64,000 bases of DNA from Chitinophaga lutea (lineage in GTDB: Bacteria; Bacteroidota; Bacteroidia; Chitinophagales; Chitinophagaceae), in NCBI RefSeq assembly GCF_003813775.1, contig NZ_RPDH01000002.1, forward strand, positions 620,001-684,000. Direction: 5' to 3'. Made by a program: the position numbers and the translations under genes. The notes below the pieces were generated by a model that did not search any database, had not been told where the DNA came from, and saw only the letters and a list, made by a program, of their open reading frames with translations. How positions within the stretch are numbered: position 1 is the first letter of the stretch; each line of letters starts with the position of its first letter. Shown here in pieces: positions 1 to 10,400 of this stretch.

Positions 1-867
1 ATAATCGATCTGACCGCGGAAAAGTGCTTTCATACCCGGGGCAAAGAATTTCCGGAGGTAAACGATCTGGGCTGATATCCAGCGGCGGCGCTGATTGCGG
101 AACGCATTCGGGTTTTCGACCTTCTCATCGAACACCAGCGCGTTTTCGAGGTAGTGTATCTTTTTACCGTGGGCTACCACTAACAGCTGTAATACTTTAT
201 CGAACCCGCCGATAGCCTGTATGTCTTTCAGTACCGATTTTACGAATGCGAAAGGAAACACCATACCGGAGCCGATCACGGGAGCGGACAGGCCAACCGC
301 GTTGGCGCCTTTACGGTGAATATGATTGGCAACGATTTCGTTGGCCGCATCGAGGATAGCAAACGGTGTATCCATGTTTTTGGCCACGCGTTGCGCCTGG
401 AGCACTTCTTTGCCTTCCAGCCAGGCCTGATTCACTTTGAGGAGAAAATCTTTTTCCAGCACATTATCCGCGTCACAGATCAGCGCCAGGTCGTAGCGGT
501 CTTCCAGCTGTTCAAAAGCTGTATTGAGCGATTTGGCTTTGGTGCTCACATCGAAAGAAACCGGGATCACACGTACGCCGGGGCCACGGAGGGCCTCCAG
601 TGTTTCCGGTCGCAGGGAGTCCGCAATCACCACGGTGTCGTAATACGCTTTCGGGTAATTGAGGTGACTGTAGCTTTCGGCTGCTGAGAGAATAACTTCG
701 TCTTCCTTATACGCAGGCACCAGAATGGCTATGCGCTGATAAGACGGGGGGGGCTGCACAATGTTTTTTTTCCTGCGGGCCAGTTTTCCGGCCACGGAGA
801 AGAAAAAGTTAAAAAAGACGCATCCGGCTAAGTAGGTAAAAATTATTATCTCAATAATCAGTAACAT
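1..867 (-). CDS. Family 2 glycosyltransferase, 3' end beyond window
   Basis: The frame is open from an ATG at 867 through 289 codons to the first base of the window, so the C-terminus lies outside it. An N-terminal membrane segment (about residues 2-25) precedes a GT-A catalytic domain with the nucleotide-sugar motif VPAYKED (50-56), the metal-binding DAD at 132-134 and a QRRRW motif at 259-263, as in processive cellulose/hyaluronan synthase-like enzymes. It should transfer a sugar from a nucleotide donor at the inner membrane during extracellular polysaccharide synthesis. Its ATG shares one base with the stop of the upstream sugar transferase (TAATG), which suggests translational coupling. 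Sugar donor and acceptor cannot be read from sequence. Confidence 0.9.
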   Translation of the reverse strand, partial: MLLIIEIIIFTYLAGCVFFNFFFSVAGKLARRKKNIVQPPPSYQRIAILVPAYKEDEVILSAAESYSHLNYPKAYYDTVVIADSLRPETLEALRGPGVRVIPVSFDVSTKAKSLNTAFEQLEDRYDLALICDADNVLEKDFLLKVNQAWLEGKEVLQAQRVAKNMDTPFAILDAANEIVANHIHRKGANAVGLSAPVIGSGMVFPFAFVKSVLKDIQAIGGFDKVLQLLVVAHGKKIHYLENALVFDEKVENPNAFRNQRRRWISAQIVYLRKFFAPGMKALFRGQIDY

Positions 868-1994
868 TATACATTATCTTTTTGAATAAGGGCAAACGGC
901 GTGTTCACCATCAGCCACATATCATACGCGAAGGTGTTTTTGTTCGCATAGTTGATATCGAGCTGAATCCGTTCTTCCACAGACATCTCTGCTTTGCCGC
1001 GTTTGCTGATCTGCCAGAGGCCGGTGATGCCGGCCGGGGCCAGAAAGCGCTCCACCCATTCGTCTGTAGTGAGGGTGGTGGCTTCATACAAAGGTAACGG
1101 ACGGTTACCAACGAGCGACATATCTCCTTTCAGCACGTTGAAAAGCTGGGGCAGCTCATCGAGACTGCTGTTGCGGAGGAAATTGCCGAGTTTGGTGATC
1201 CTGGGGTCGTTAGACACCTTATAGAAAACAGGGCCTTTTCCGTCTGTAGCATACTGGTTCAGGTGCTGCAGCTGCTGGAGTTTTTTGTCCGCATCGGGCA
1301 CCATGGTCCTGAATTTGTAGAATTTGAACACTTTATAGTTCCTGCCGGCTCTTTTAGCTGCGTAAAAGATGGGGCCTTTGGATTCCATGCGGATGGCCGC
1401 GGCAATCACCAGCATTATAGGCGCAGCGCAAATGAGGCCGAAGCTCGCGGCGGTGATATCCAGGGAACGTTTCAGGAAGTTGCTTACGCCTTTCCCTTTG
1501 TAATGAGCCCTGGGCATCGCCATTTTTTCACCCTGCACACTTTGCATGCGTTTGATCTTGCTGATGAACTCCACCTTGGCCTTCAACTGTTGTTCAGTGC
1601 AGGCAGGTGTTACCACTTCGTCGATAAAACCGCACTGTTTCGTAAATACCTTCACCTCGTCGGTAATCTCCCCGGCGAGCAGGAAGAAGGGTATGGTGCG
1701 GAGGGCCTGGTAGCTTTTAAAATAAGCTGCCCAGCTTTCACTGTCGCGGCGGCTTACCGTACTGTAATCCAGGAAAATGGCAGCAGGAGCTTTCCTTTCC
1801 ATCGACAGCAGGTCGGAAATCAGTGCCTGTCCGTCTTTTGCCGTGTGGCCTTCCATCACGCGGTGGAAAAAAGCCGAGAAGGCAACCTCGGGGAAAGCCT
1901 TACCGATAAACAGTGCAATCCTTTCTGCCCGGACGGTTGCCTGGTGCAGTGGAAGTGTAGGGGCCAATGATGTAATAGGTGCAGTCGTTTCCAT
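867..1994 (-). CDS. Undecaprenyl-phosphate sugar phosphotransferase with receiver-like N-terminus
   Basis: 375 residues. The C-terminal part (about 172-375) is a bacterial sugar transferase of the WcaJ/WbaP type (PF02397): KRSLDI at the membrane-entry helix (175-180), KFYKFRTM (224-231), SLDELPQLFNVLKGDMSLVG (277-296) and GITGLWQI (322-329). This enzyme puts the first sugar-phosphate on the lipid carrier. Instead of the usual multi-pass membrane region, residues 24-150 look like a response-regulator receiver fold: beta strands at RIALFI, AAIFLDYS (Asp76) and PFFLLAG. The acidic pair is missing and the usual KP pair is TP (129-130), so phosphorylation is doubtful. A true receiver protein is encoded just upstream. 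Confidence 0.9.
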   Translation of the reverse strand: METTAPITSLAPTLPLHQATVRAERIALFIGKAFPEVAFSAFFHRVMEGHTAKDGQALISDLLSMERKAPAAIFLDYSTVSRRDSESWAAYFKSYQALRTIPFFLLAGEITDEVKVFTKQCGFIDEVVTPACTEQQLKAKVEFISKIKRMQSVQGEKMAMPRAHYKGKGVSNFLKRSLDITAASFGLICAAPIMLVIAAAIRMESKGPIFYAAKRAGRNYKVFKFYKFRTMVPDADKKLQQLQHLNQYATDGKGPVFYKVSNDPRITKLGNFLRNSSLDELPQLFNVLKGDMSLVGNRPLPLYEATTLTTDEWVERFLAPAGITGLWQISKRGKAEMSVEERIQLDINYANKNTFAYDMWLMVNTPFALIQKDNV

Positions 1995-2045
1995 ATGTTA
2001 TAGATTAGTACAAAACCTTTGGGGTCGGTGCCAGGAACATCGTTC

Positions 2046-2438
2046 TCACGGCGTCGCATATTCTTTTTTCCTGTTGAACACCGTTTCTACTTTACCCAGC
2101 AGTTGTACGGGATCAAAGGGTTTCTCCATTACTTCCACTACATTGCTGTAACGGGCGGTAATAGCCGCGGTGTCGGAACCAATACTACCACTCAGCACCA
2201 CCACGGGGATATCTTTATACAGCTCGCTGTCAGAAAGGTAATCGAGCAATTCCCATCCGTTCACATTGGGCATGGCCAGATCTGTAATGATCGCGTCCGG
2301 CGTATTTCCCTTCATCAGCCACATGATTGCTCCTAATCCATCCTGTGCGGAAATAGTGCTGTATTTTTTGTCTAACATTGCTTCCAGTAAGAACCTTATT
2401 GGCAAGCTATCATCAATGAGCAATATCTTTTTTTTCAT
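2046..2438 (-). CDS. Stand-alone response regulator receiver (CheY-like)
   Basis: 130 residues forming a single receiver domain with no output domain. The phosphorylation-site residues are intact: acidic pair D9-D10, phospho-acceptor D53 in TDLAMP, S83 in VLSGS and K106 in EKPF. It would take a phosphoryl group from a histidine kinase and act through protein contacts. It lies 51 bp upstream of the sugar transferase, on the same strand, so control of EPS initiation is a reasonable inference. No cognate kinase is adjacent. An inverted repeat at 2477-2495 sits in its upstream region. Confidence 0.9.
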   Translation of the reverse strand: MKKKILLIDDSLPIRFLLEAMLDKKYSTISAQDGLGAIMWLMKGNTPDAIITDLAMPNVNGWELLDYLSDSELYKDIPVVVLSGSIGSDTAAITARYSNVVEVMEKPFDPVQLLGKVETVFNRKKEYATP

Positions 2439-2878
2439 TACCTTATCTTTTTCCTGGTTTTGTTAAAATCCATGCTGCATAACAAAACGTTATGCCGATG
2501 GGTGTTCAAGGCTTTAAATGGATAAGGTTGAAATACTAAAAAAACTTTTCAGTTCTTCAGGAGGAGATGGTAATTGAGGTCGGGTTAAAATTCGTGAGCT
2601 AAGATACAATTTAAATTAATATGCAGGATTCGAACCTGTTTTTTTTAAACTGTGCGACATTCTCGCGATATTCTCTTAACTGGAGTCAAAAATAGGGACA
2701 TATTTTTACCGGAAGATATTTTTTTGGTGAAATGTAACTTTCGGCCTGTGAACGCCAAAAAATTTCATGTAAGTGGTAGACGCGGGGAATATTCCCGCAT
2801 AAATTTCGGAAGAATAGCTAATTTTACGCCCGTTCAAAAACCCCGTATTCATTTTATAAAGCTTTATCAGTCATATCT
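2439..2878. other. Divergent intergenic region with inverted repeat
   Basis: This AT-rich 440-bp gap separates the minus-strand receiver/sugar-transferase operon from the plus-strand glycosyltransferase and should contain both promoters. A perfect inverted repeat GCATAAC-N5-GTTATGC lies at 2477-2495, upstream of the receiver gene. TAACTTTC and TAATTTTA (2819-2826) on the plus strand each miss the TAnnTTTG box by one base. A short hairpin with a T8 tract occurs at 2624-2646. No coding sequence was recognised. Confidence 0.55.
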
Positions 2879-4066
2879 ATGTACTTCTGGTCCCTGCTTT
2901 TATTCATCAGTCTGTTTATCGTCTGCTATACATACGCGGGATACGGCGTTCTATTATATATACTGGTAAAGCTGAAGGAACTGCTGTTTGGCAAACGCCC
3001 CGCTCCTGCGGGGGAACCGCCGGTTACCCTGCTGATAGCCGCGTATAATGAGGCCGATTTTATCGCCGCCAAGGTGGCTAATACGCTGGCGCTGGATTAC
3101 CCGGAAGAAAAGCTGGAGATCATTTTTGTGACCGATGGCAGCACGGACGCCACGCCCGCGATACTGGCGCAGCATTCCCGTATCCGCCTGCTTCATGATG
3201 CGCAGCGCAGCGGAAAATCAGCTGCTATTAACCGGGCGATGGCTTATGTGAGCCATCCCGTTACCGTTTTCTGCGACGCCAATACCCTGCTGAACCCGGG
3301 CGCCATCCGGAAACTGGCCGCACACTTCAGCGACGCGCAGGTGGGTGCGGTAGCGGGCGAAAAGAAAGTTATGGCTACGGCAGATAGCGGCGCCGAGGGC
3401 GCGGGCGAAGGGCTGTACTGGAAATACGAGTCCAAGCTGAAACAGTGGGACGCCAGCCTGTACAGTGTAATGGGGGCGGCCGGGGAATTGTTTGCCGTGC
3501 GTACGGAACTGTACGAGCCCATTCCCTCCCATTGCATCCTCGATGATTTTATAATATCCTTCCGCATCAATATGCGCGGTTATACGGTTATGTACGAACC
3601 GGGGGCCTTTGCCACCGAAACCGCCTCTGCTTCACTGGCAGATGAATACAAACGCAAAGTGCGCATCAGTGCCGGCGGCTTCCAGTCCATCGGCATGCTG
3701 CTGCCCCTGCTGAATCCATTCCGGTTCCCGAAGATCACCTTCCAGTACATTTCCCACCGCGTACTGCGGTGGACGCTGGCCCCACTTTGCCTGTTACTTG
3801 CGCTTCTTGCCAACATTGTCCTGGTGGTGCAAGGCGCCGGCACATTTTTCACCGGTCTGCTGGCGGCTCAGCTGCTTTTTTATGGCGCTGCGTTTTCGGG
3901 CTACCTGCTGGCGCGTAAAAACGTTAAGGTAAAATACCTGTATGTGCCGTTCTATTTCGTGTTTATGAACTGGGCGGTATTCCATGGCTTTTTCCGCTTC
4001 CTGGGCAAGAAACAGTCTGCCGTTTGGGAACGTTCACAAAGACGTCTTTCCACCCCGGGGGTGTAA
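2879..4066 (+). CDS. Family 2 membrane glycosyltransferase
   Basis: 395 residues. An N-terminal membrane segment (4-30) is followed by a GT-A domain: LLIAAYNE (51-58), TDGSTD (85-90), CDAN with Asp133, and LDDF (221-224) as the probable catalytic acidic motif, with a basic YKRKVR stretch in place of a clear QxxRW. Three to four hydrophobic segments follow (about 295-375). The layout matches cellulose/hyaluronan/poly-GlcNAc synthase-like enzymes that polymerise or extend a glycan at the inner membrane. It faces the sugar-transferase operon divergently and belongs to the same EPS locus. Specificity is unknown. Confidence 0.9.
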   Translation: MYFWSLLLFISLFIVCYTYAGYGVLLYILVKLKELLFGKRPAPAGEPPVTLLIAAYNEADFIAAKVANTLALDYPEEKLEIIFVTDGSTDATPAILAQHSRIRLLHDAQRSGKSAAINRAMAYVSHPVTVFCDANTLLNPGAIRKLAAHFSDAQVGAVAGEKKVMATADSGAEGAGEGLYWKYESKLKQWDASLYSVMGAAGELFAVRTELYEPIPSHCILDDFIISFRINMRGYTVMYEPGAFATETASASLADEYKRKVRISAGGFQSIGMLLPLLNPFRFPKITFQYISHRVLRWTLAPLCLLLALLANIVLVVQGAGTFFTGLLAAQLLFYGAAFSGYLLARKNVKVKYLYVPFYFVFMNWAVFHGFFRFLGKKQSAVWERSQRRLSTPGV

Positions 4067-4402
4067 TTGTTAACGCTTCACATACGCAACATGCACACAC
4101 CCGGTTAAAAGCCACCATTTACCCGCTAAAAACGGTCATTCACCAAATATTTGTAAATAATCCGGCCTAATGCGCTAAATTAGCAGCCTGAAATAGTCAA
4201 TTTTTTTAACCCCGTATCCTCCGAAAAGACCACAAAAGTCAATGTGGATTAACCTCCAGCTGATTTTAATAGTTTTTACCATCTCCTCGTGATCAATCTC
4301 CCGGCAGCATGTGACAAGTGCGCTATGGCGTTGCTATAGCTGTGTTCTCTTTACCATGGACATTTTCAACCGATTGACACATACACTCAAATACACATCT
4401 CT
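4067..4402 (+). other. Intergenic region upstream of the giant T9SS protein
   Basis: This AT-rich 336-bp gap has no convincing ORF or strong terminator. It must hold the promoter of the 2300-residue gene, but no exact TAnnTTTG box was found. A small dyad (GCTAT...ATAGC) occurs near 4322-4340 and has no obvious role. Confidence 0.4.
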
Positions 4403-7400
4403 ATGAAGAGAATTTTACACTTACTGTTCATACAGGTAATCCTGTTATTCTCCGTACAGGCAGTGGCACAGCTTAATCCCGCTGACCCCGTCGTTACGTA
4501 CAATTCCGGCAATCCCCCTCCTACCCCAGACTTCAACAAAATCACCAAATGGGTTCGGACCGTGCGGATGGGCTGGAACACCGATCTCTACAAAGCATAT
4601 ATTTTCCGTAACATGGCTTTCCGCCTGAAGTTCCCTAAAACTTATCAGCATGGCGTAAGCGACGGCAAGAAATATCCAGTACTGGTGTTTTTCCACGGTG
4701 TGGGTGAGGCCGGCACTATTTACGATAACGAATTCCAACTGCTTCATGGCGGCGAACTGATGAAAAATGCAGTGGAAAACGGTACCTACGATGGTTTCCT
4801 GCTCTACGCCCAAAGCCAGGACGGTACCTGGGGCAATCCGTTGTTTGACAATATCAAAGTACTGCTGGATTCCATGGCATTAAGTGTGAAGGCCGACCTG
4901 AACAGAGTGTGTGTCAATGGACTTTCGCACGGCGGCCTCGGTACCTGGGACTGGACGTTCCGCTACCCCTGGATGACTGCCGGCTCACTGCCCATGTGTG
5001 CGGCATCCACCATCTACACCGGCCAGTCTTATGTAGACAAAGTAAAATTCATGCCCGTCTGGATGTTCCAGGGCGGTCTCGATAATAACCCGGCCCCTTA
5101 TACGGCCGGTCTGGTACGCGATGCCATCCGTAACGCAGGCGGCACGTTGACCTACTCCTTTTACCCCAACGAAGCGCATAGTGTATGGTACAGCGCCTGG
5201 GCCGAACCGGACTTTTTCAGTTATCTGAAACGCGCCAACCGTTTGCTGCCGCAGGCCCTCTTCCAAAAAACAGCGCTCTGTCCAGGAGAATCCACCACCA
5301 TTGGTATTTCTCCAGGATTTTTGGCGTACCAGTGGCGTAAAGACGGCGTGGACATTGCCGGTACCGGCAACTCCATCGTTGTGAACAGCACCGGTTCCTA
5401 CAGTGTGCGCGCCCAAACGGCGGAAGGATGGACGGAATGGTCGCCCACCCCGTTGGTGATTACTGCCAGCCCCTCCACCACACCGCCCATTATCTCTCCT
5501 GCCGTATTGGCCACTAATGTATTCCCGGCTCCCAATGGTGCTACGAATGTGGCCCTGCAGGTACCCGCAGGTATGGAAACATACGAGTGGATCAAAACCG
5601 GCACTACCACCGTACTGAGCACCACTAACACGCTCACTGCTTCCGCGGTTGGCGGTTATGTTGTACGTGCGAAGGCTGCCAATCTTTGTGTAAGTGCATA
5701 TTCTGATACTTTCAGGATCGTAAACGCCAACGGCGCAAACGGACCTGACCCCATCAGCGGCCTGATCGTGTCTGCCTTTACCAAAACCTCGCTCACCCTG
5801 AACTGGGCGCAGAACGTTTCTGCTCCGTTCAACGAAAAATATTTCGAGATCTACCGCTCCGCCACAGCAGGCGGCCCGTACACGCTCGTAGCTAAAAATG
5901 CGGCGGATGTGCTGACCTATACGGATAACAACCTGACGCCCGGCACCAATTACTTCTACATCGTACGCCCCGTGAACGATAACGCGGCAGCGGCGGTTTC
6001 CGTGGAAGTAAAAGGCACCACCACCGGCGATGCCACTCCGCCCACCATCCCCACCAGCCTCACGCTCCTGAGCACCGGTAATACTTTTGTATACCTGCAA
6101 TGGAACGCTGCTACAGACGATGCCGGCATCACCGGGTATGAAATTTATGCAAACGGCGTACTCCAAACCACCGTTAGCGGCACCACTACTAAAACACAAC
6201 TGACCGGCCTCAACGAAGGCACATTCTATAATATTTACGTGAAAGCGAAAGACGCCTCCGGCAAACTGTCCGGCGCCAGCAACCAGGTAACCACCAAAAC
6301 GCTGAAAGCGAACCTCACTTACAAATATTACCAGGGTACCTGGAGCACACTGCCGAATTTTGCCAACCTCACCGCGAACAAAACCGGCAAAACCGTTATT
6401 CCGGACCTGACGCCGGTGCCCAGCAACCGGACCACCAACTTCGGTTTCCTGTGGACCGGGTACATCCACATCCCGGTGGATGGTAACTATACCTTCGCCA
6501 CCGGATCGGACGACGGCAGCAAGCTGTACTTCAATAGAACCTACAGCCATACCGCCACCGCAACCGTGAACAACGACGGGCTACATGGAGAATCGATCGT
6601 ATCAGGCACCGTCAACAATCTGACAGCTGGTGTATACCCGATCGCCATCACCTTCTTCCAGCAAGGCGGAGGTTCGGCGATGAAAGTATACTGGACCAAT
6701 ACGACGCTGGGTGTAACGCAACAGCTGATACCTGGCGGCTATTTCATGGACACCGTTTCTACCAGTGGCGGCACCGCCGCACCGGCAGCGCCTTCTGCCC
6801 TGACTGCCACCGCTAATGGCTGGAGCAAGATCAACCTCGCCTGGACCGACAACAGCAGTAACGAAACCGGTTTTGAAGTATATAGAAGTGCCACCAGCGG
6901 CGGTACCTACCAGATTGTCGGCACCGTTGCGGCCAATATCAAGGTGTATACGGATACGGCCCTGAACCAGACCACTGCATATTACTACCGCGTAAGAGCG
7001 ATCGGCACTTATGGCGAATCCGCCATGAGCGGTACCGCCACTGCCACCACAGGAGCTAAACCGCTCCCGCCGGCAGCACCCACTGCTTTCCTCGCCACTG
7101 CACTTTCGACAACCGTCGTAAAACTGCAGTGGACGGATGCTTCCAACAACGAAAGCAACTTTGAAATATACCGTTCACTGAACGATCAGAACAACTACTC
7201 GCTGCTGAAAACAACGGCCGCTAATGTTGTGACCGTGAATGATTCTACCCTGGCCGCCAATACCATTGCATGGTACAGGGTACGGTCCATCGGTGAGGGC
7301 GGTGCGTCTGCGTACGCCACTGCGGACTCAGCGAAGACACTGAGCAACCCGCCGGTGATCAGCAACATTCCCAGCCAGAGCATCCGCTACGGCACAACCA

Positions 7401-10400
7401 CTAACATTGCTATACAGGCGAGCGATCCGGACAGCGATCCGATCACTTACAGCCTGTTAAACGCACCTGCATTCATTACGGTAGTGGCCGACCCGGGCAA
7501 TGTGCACCTGGCAGCCGCTCCCCTGGCCGCAGACATGGGCGTATATAACAACATCGGCGTAATTGCGAAAGACAGCCATAACGCGTCCGACACCACTTAT
7601 TTCAACCTGACGGTGAACGACAACTTTGCACCTGTCATTACCGCTATTGGCGCCGTAACCGCCAACGAGGGTAAAGACACCACCATTGCGGTGACTGCCA
7701 CAGATGCGAATGCTGCCGATCATTTCACCTGGTCCGTACTGCAGAAACCGGCCTTTGTTACCGTTACAGGATCCGGCGATACTTTGCGGCTGCTGGTGAG
7801 CGCGGGTTATGCAGATGCAGGCACTTACACGGTAGAAGTGAAAGTGACCGACAGCCAGGGCGCTATCGACACCAAATCATTCACCCTCACGGTGAACGAT
7901 AAGCCTACCCCGAACTACAATCTGTTCATCAATATCAAAGGCAACAATACCGCTCCCGCACCGTGGAACAACGTGACCGGCCTGACGACTGTCAACCTTG
8001 TGAACGACAGGGGTGAAACCACCACTGCGGGCCTCACCTTCGATACCTACTGGTGGGCAACCCACAACCAGGGTGCTGTGACCGGCAATAACTCCGGTGT
8101 GTATCCTGACGTAGTACTGGGCGAATACCTGTACTTCGGCTCACTGCCCGGCGTATTCAGTTCTCCCAGCTCCATCAACGGCAAACTCACCGGTCTTGAA
8201 ACCAACCGTGCCTACACGGTGAAATTCATGGCAGGCAGCCAGTGGGGAGCACCGCAGCCGGACAATGGTACCACCAACTTCACCATCAATGGTATCACCA
8301 AACCGCTGTACACCCATAACAACACCAGCAACCTGGCCATATTCGCCAACCTGACACCGAACGCTGCCGGTGAGATCGCCTTCAACCTGGCTGTACCGGC
8401 CGGCGGACAGGTAGGTTTCCTCAGCGCGATTGAAGTGAATGCCGGTGGTGCGGGCGAACCGCCTGTTAACCAGGCGCCCGTCATGACCGCCATCACAAAC
8501 AAGAGCGTGCAGGAAGGAGCGATTTCAAATGTGACCGTTTCCGCTGTTGATCCGGAAGGAGACAACATCACTTATAGCGTGGTGGATGCACCGGCCTTTG
8601 TGACCATTACCGGCACACAACTCCGCTTTGCTCCGCTGGCTGGCAACGCCGGCAGCTATAACAACATCGGCGTAATAGCGAAAGACTCGCATAACAACGC
8701 CGACACCACCCGCTTCAACCTGACCGTAACACCGGCAGGCGCAGCTACCGGCTACAAGATCTTTATCAATATCAAGGGCAATAATACCGCTCCGACGCCG
8801 TGGAACAACGTAACCGGCCTGACGACCGGCAGCCTCGTCAACGACAACGGTGAAACCACCACCGCGGGCCTCACCTTCGATACCTACTGGTGGGCAACCC
8901 ACAACCAGGGTGCTGTGACCGGCAATAACTCCGGTGTGTATCCTGACGTAGTACTGGGCGAATACCTGTACTTCGGCTCACTGCCCGGCGTATTCAGTTC
9001 TCCCAGCTCCATCAACGGCAAACTCACCGGTCTTGAAACCAACCGTGCCTACACGGTGAAATTCATGGCAGGCAGCCAGTGGGGAGCACCGCAGCCGGAC
9101 AATGGTACCACCAACTTCACCATCAATGGTATCACCAAACCGCTGTACACCCATAACAACACCAGCAACCTGGCCATATTCGCCAACCTGACACCGAACG
9201 CTGCCGGTGAGATCGCCTTCAACCTGGCTGTACCGGCCGGCGGACAGGTAGGTTTCCTCAGCGCGATTGAAGTGAATGCCGGTGGTGCGGGCGAACCGCC
9301 TGTTAACCAGGCGCCCGTCATGACCGCCATCACAAACAAGAGCGTGCAGGAAGGAGCGATTTCAAATGTGACCGTTTCCGCTGTTGATCCGGAAGGAGAC
9401 AACATCACTTATAGCGTGGTGGATGCACCGGCCTTTGTGACCATTACCGGCACACAACTCCGCTTTGCTCCGCTGGCTGGCAACGCCGGCAGCTATAACA
9501 ACATCGGCGTAATAGCGAAAGACTCGCATAACAACGCCGACACCACCCGCTTCAACCTGACCGTAACACCGGCAGGTGCGGCTACCGGCTACAAGATCTT
9601 TATCAATATCAAAGGCAGCAATACCGCTCCCGCACCGTGGAACAACGTGACCGGCCTGACTACTGGCAGCCTCGTGAACGACAACGGTGAAACCACCACG
9701 GCTGGCCTCACTTTCGATACCTGGTGGTGGGCAACCCACAACCAGGGCGCTGTGACCGGCAACAACTCCGGTGTGTATCCCGATGCGGTACTGGCTGAAT
9801 ATCTGTACTTCGGCTCACTGCCCGGCGTATTCAGTTCTCCCAGCTCCATCAACGGCAAAATCACCGGCCTCGAAACCAACCGTGCCTACACGGTGAAATT
9901 CATGGCAGGCAGCCAGTGGGGAGCACCGCAGCCGGACAATGGTACCACCAACTTCACCATCGGTGGCGTGACCAAACCGCTGTACACCCATAACAATACC
10001 AGCAACCTGGCCGTATTCGCCAACCTGACGCCGAACGCTGCCGGAGAGATCGCCTTCAACCTGGCTGTACCAGCCGGCGGACAGGTAGGTTTCCTCAGTG
10101 CGATCGAAATCAACGCAGGCGCCGAGGGCGGTGTGCCGCCGGTGAACCATGCACCGGAACTGGCAGCAGTTGCCAACCAGAGCGTTGCCGTAGGCAGCAC
10201 GACGAATGTGAACCTCTCGGCTACGGATGCCGACGGTGATGTGCTCAGCTACAGCCTGGTGAATGCGCCGGCCTTCGTGACCATTGTTGGCACACAACTC
10301 CGGTTTACCCCCCCTGTTGGCAGCGCAGGTACCTACAATAACATCGGCGCGATCGTGACCGACCCGCAGAACGCGGCAGATACCGTTCGTTTCAACCTTG

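Noticed and set aside
2623..2638. Sequence like a tRNA T-arm (minus strand CAGGTTCGAATCCTG)
   Set aside because: No acceptor, D or anticodon stems flank it. It is better read as a chance 4-bp hairpin before a T-run, or at most a tRNA fragment left by an old insertion; there is no integrase or other mobile gene nearby.
4985..6550. 521-residue minus-strand ORF opposite the giant gene
   Set aside because: It is antisense to coding DNA with clear domains. Its length comes from the GC-rich third positions of the sense frame and its protein has no recognisable motif.
8212..9408. Two identical 119-residue minus-strand ORFs (8212-8571 and 9049-9408)
   Set aside because: They are shadows of the duplicated unit of the giant gene, which explains their identity.
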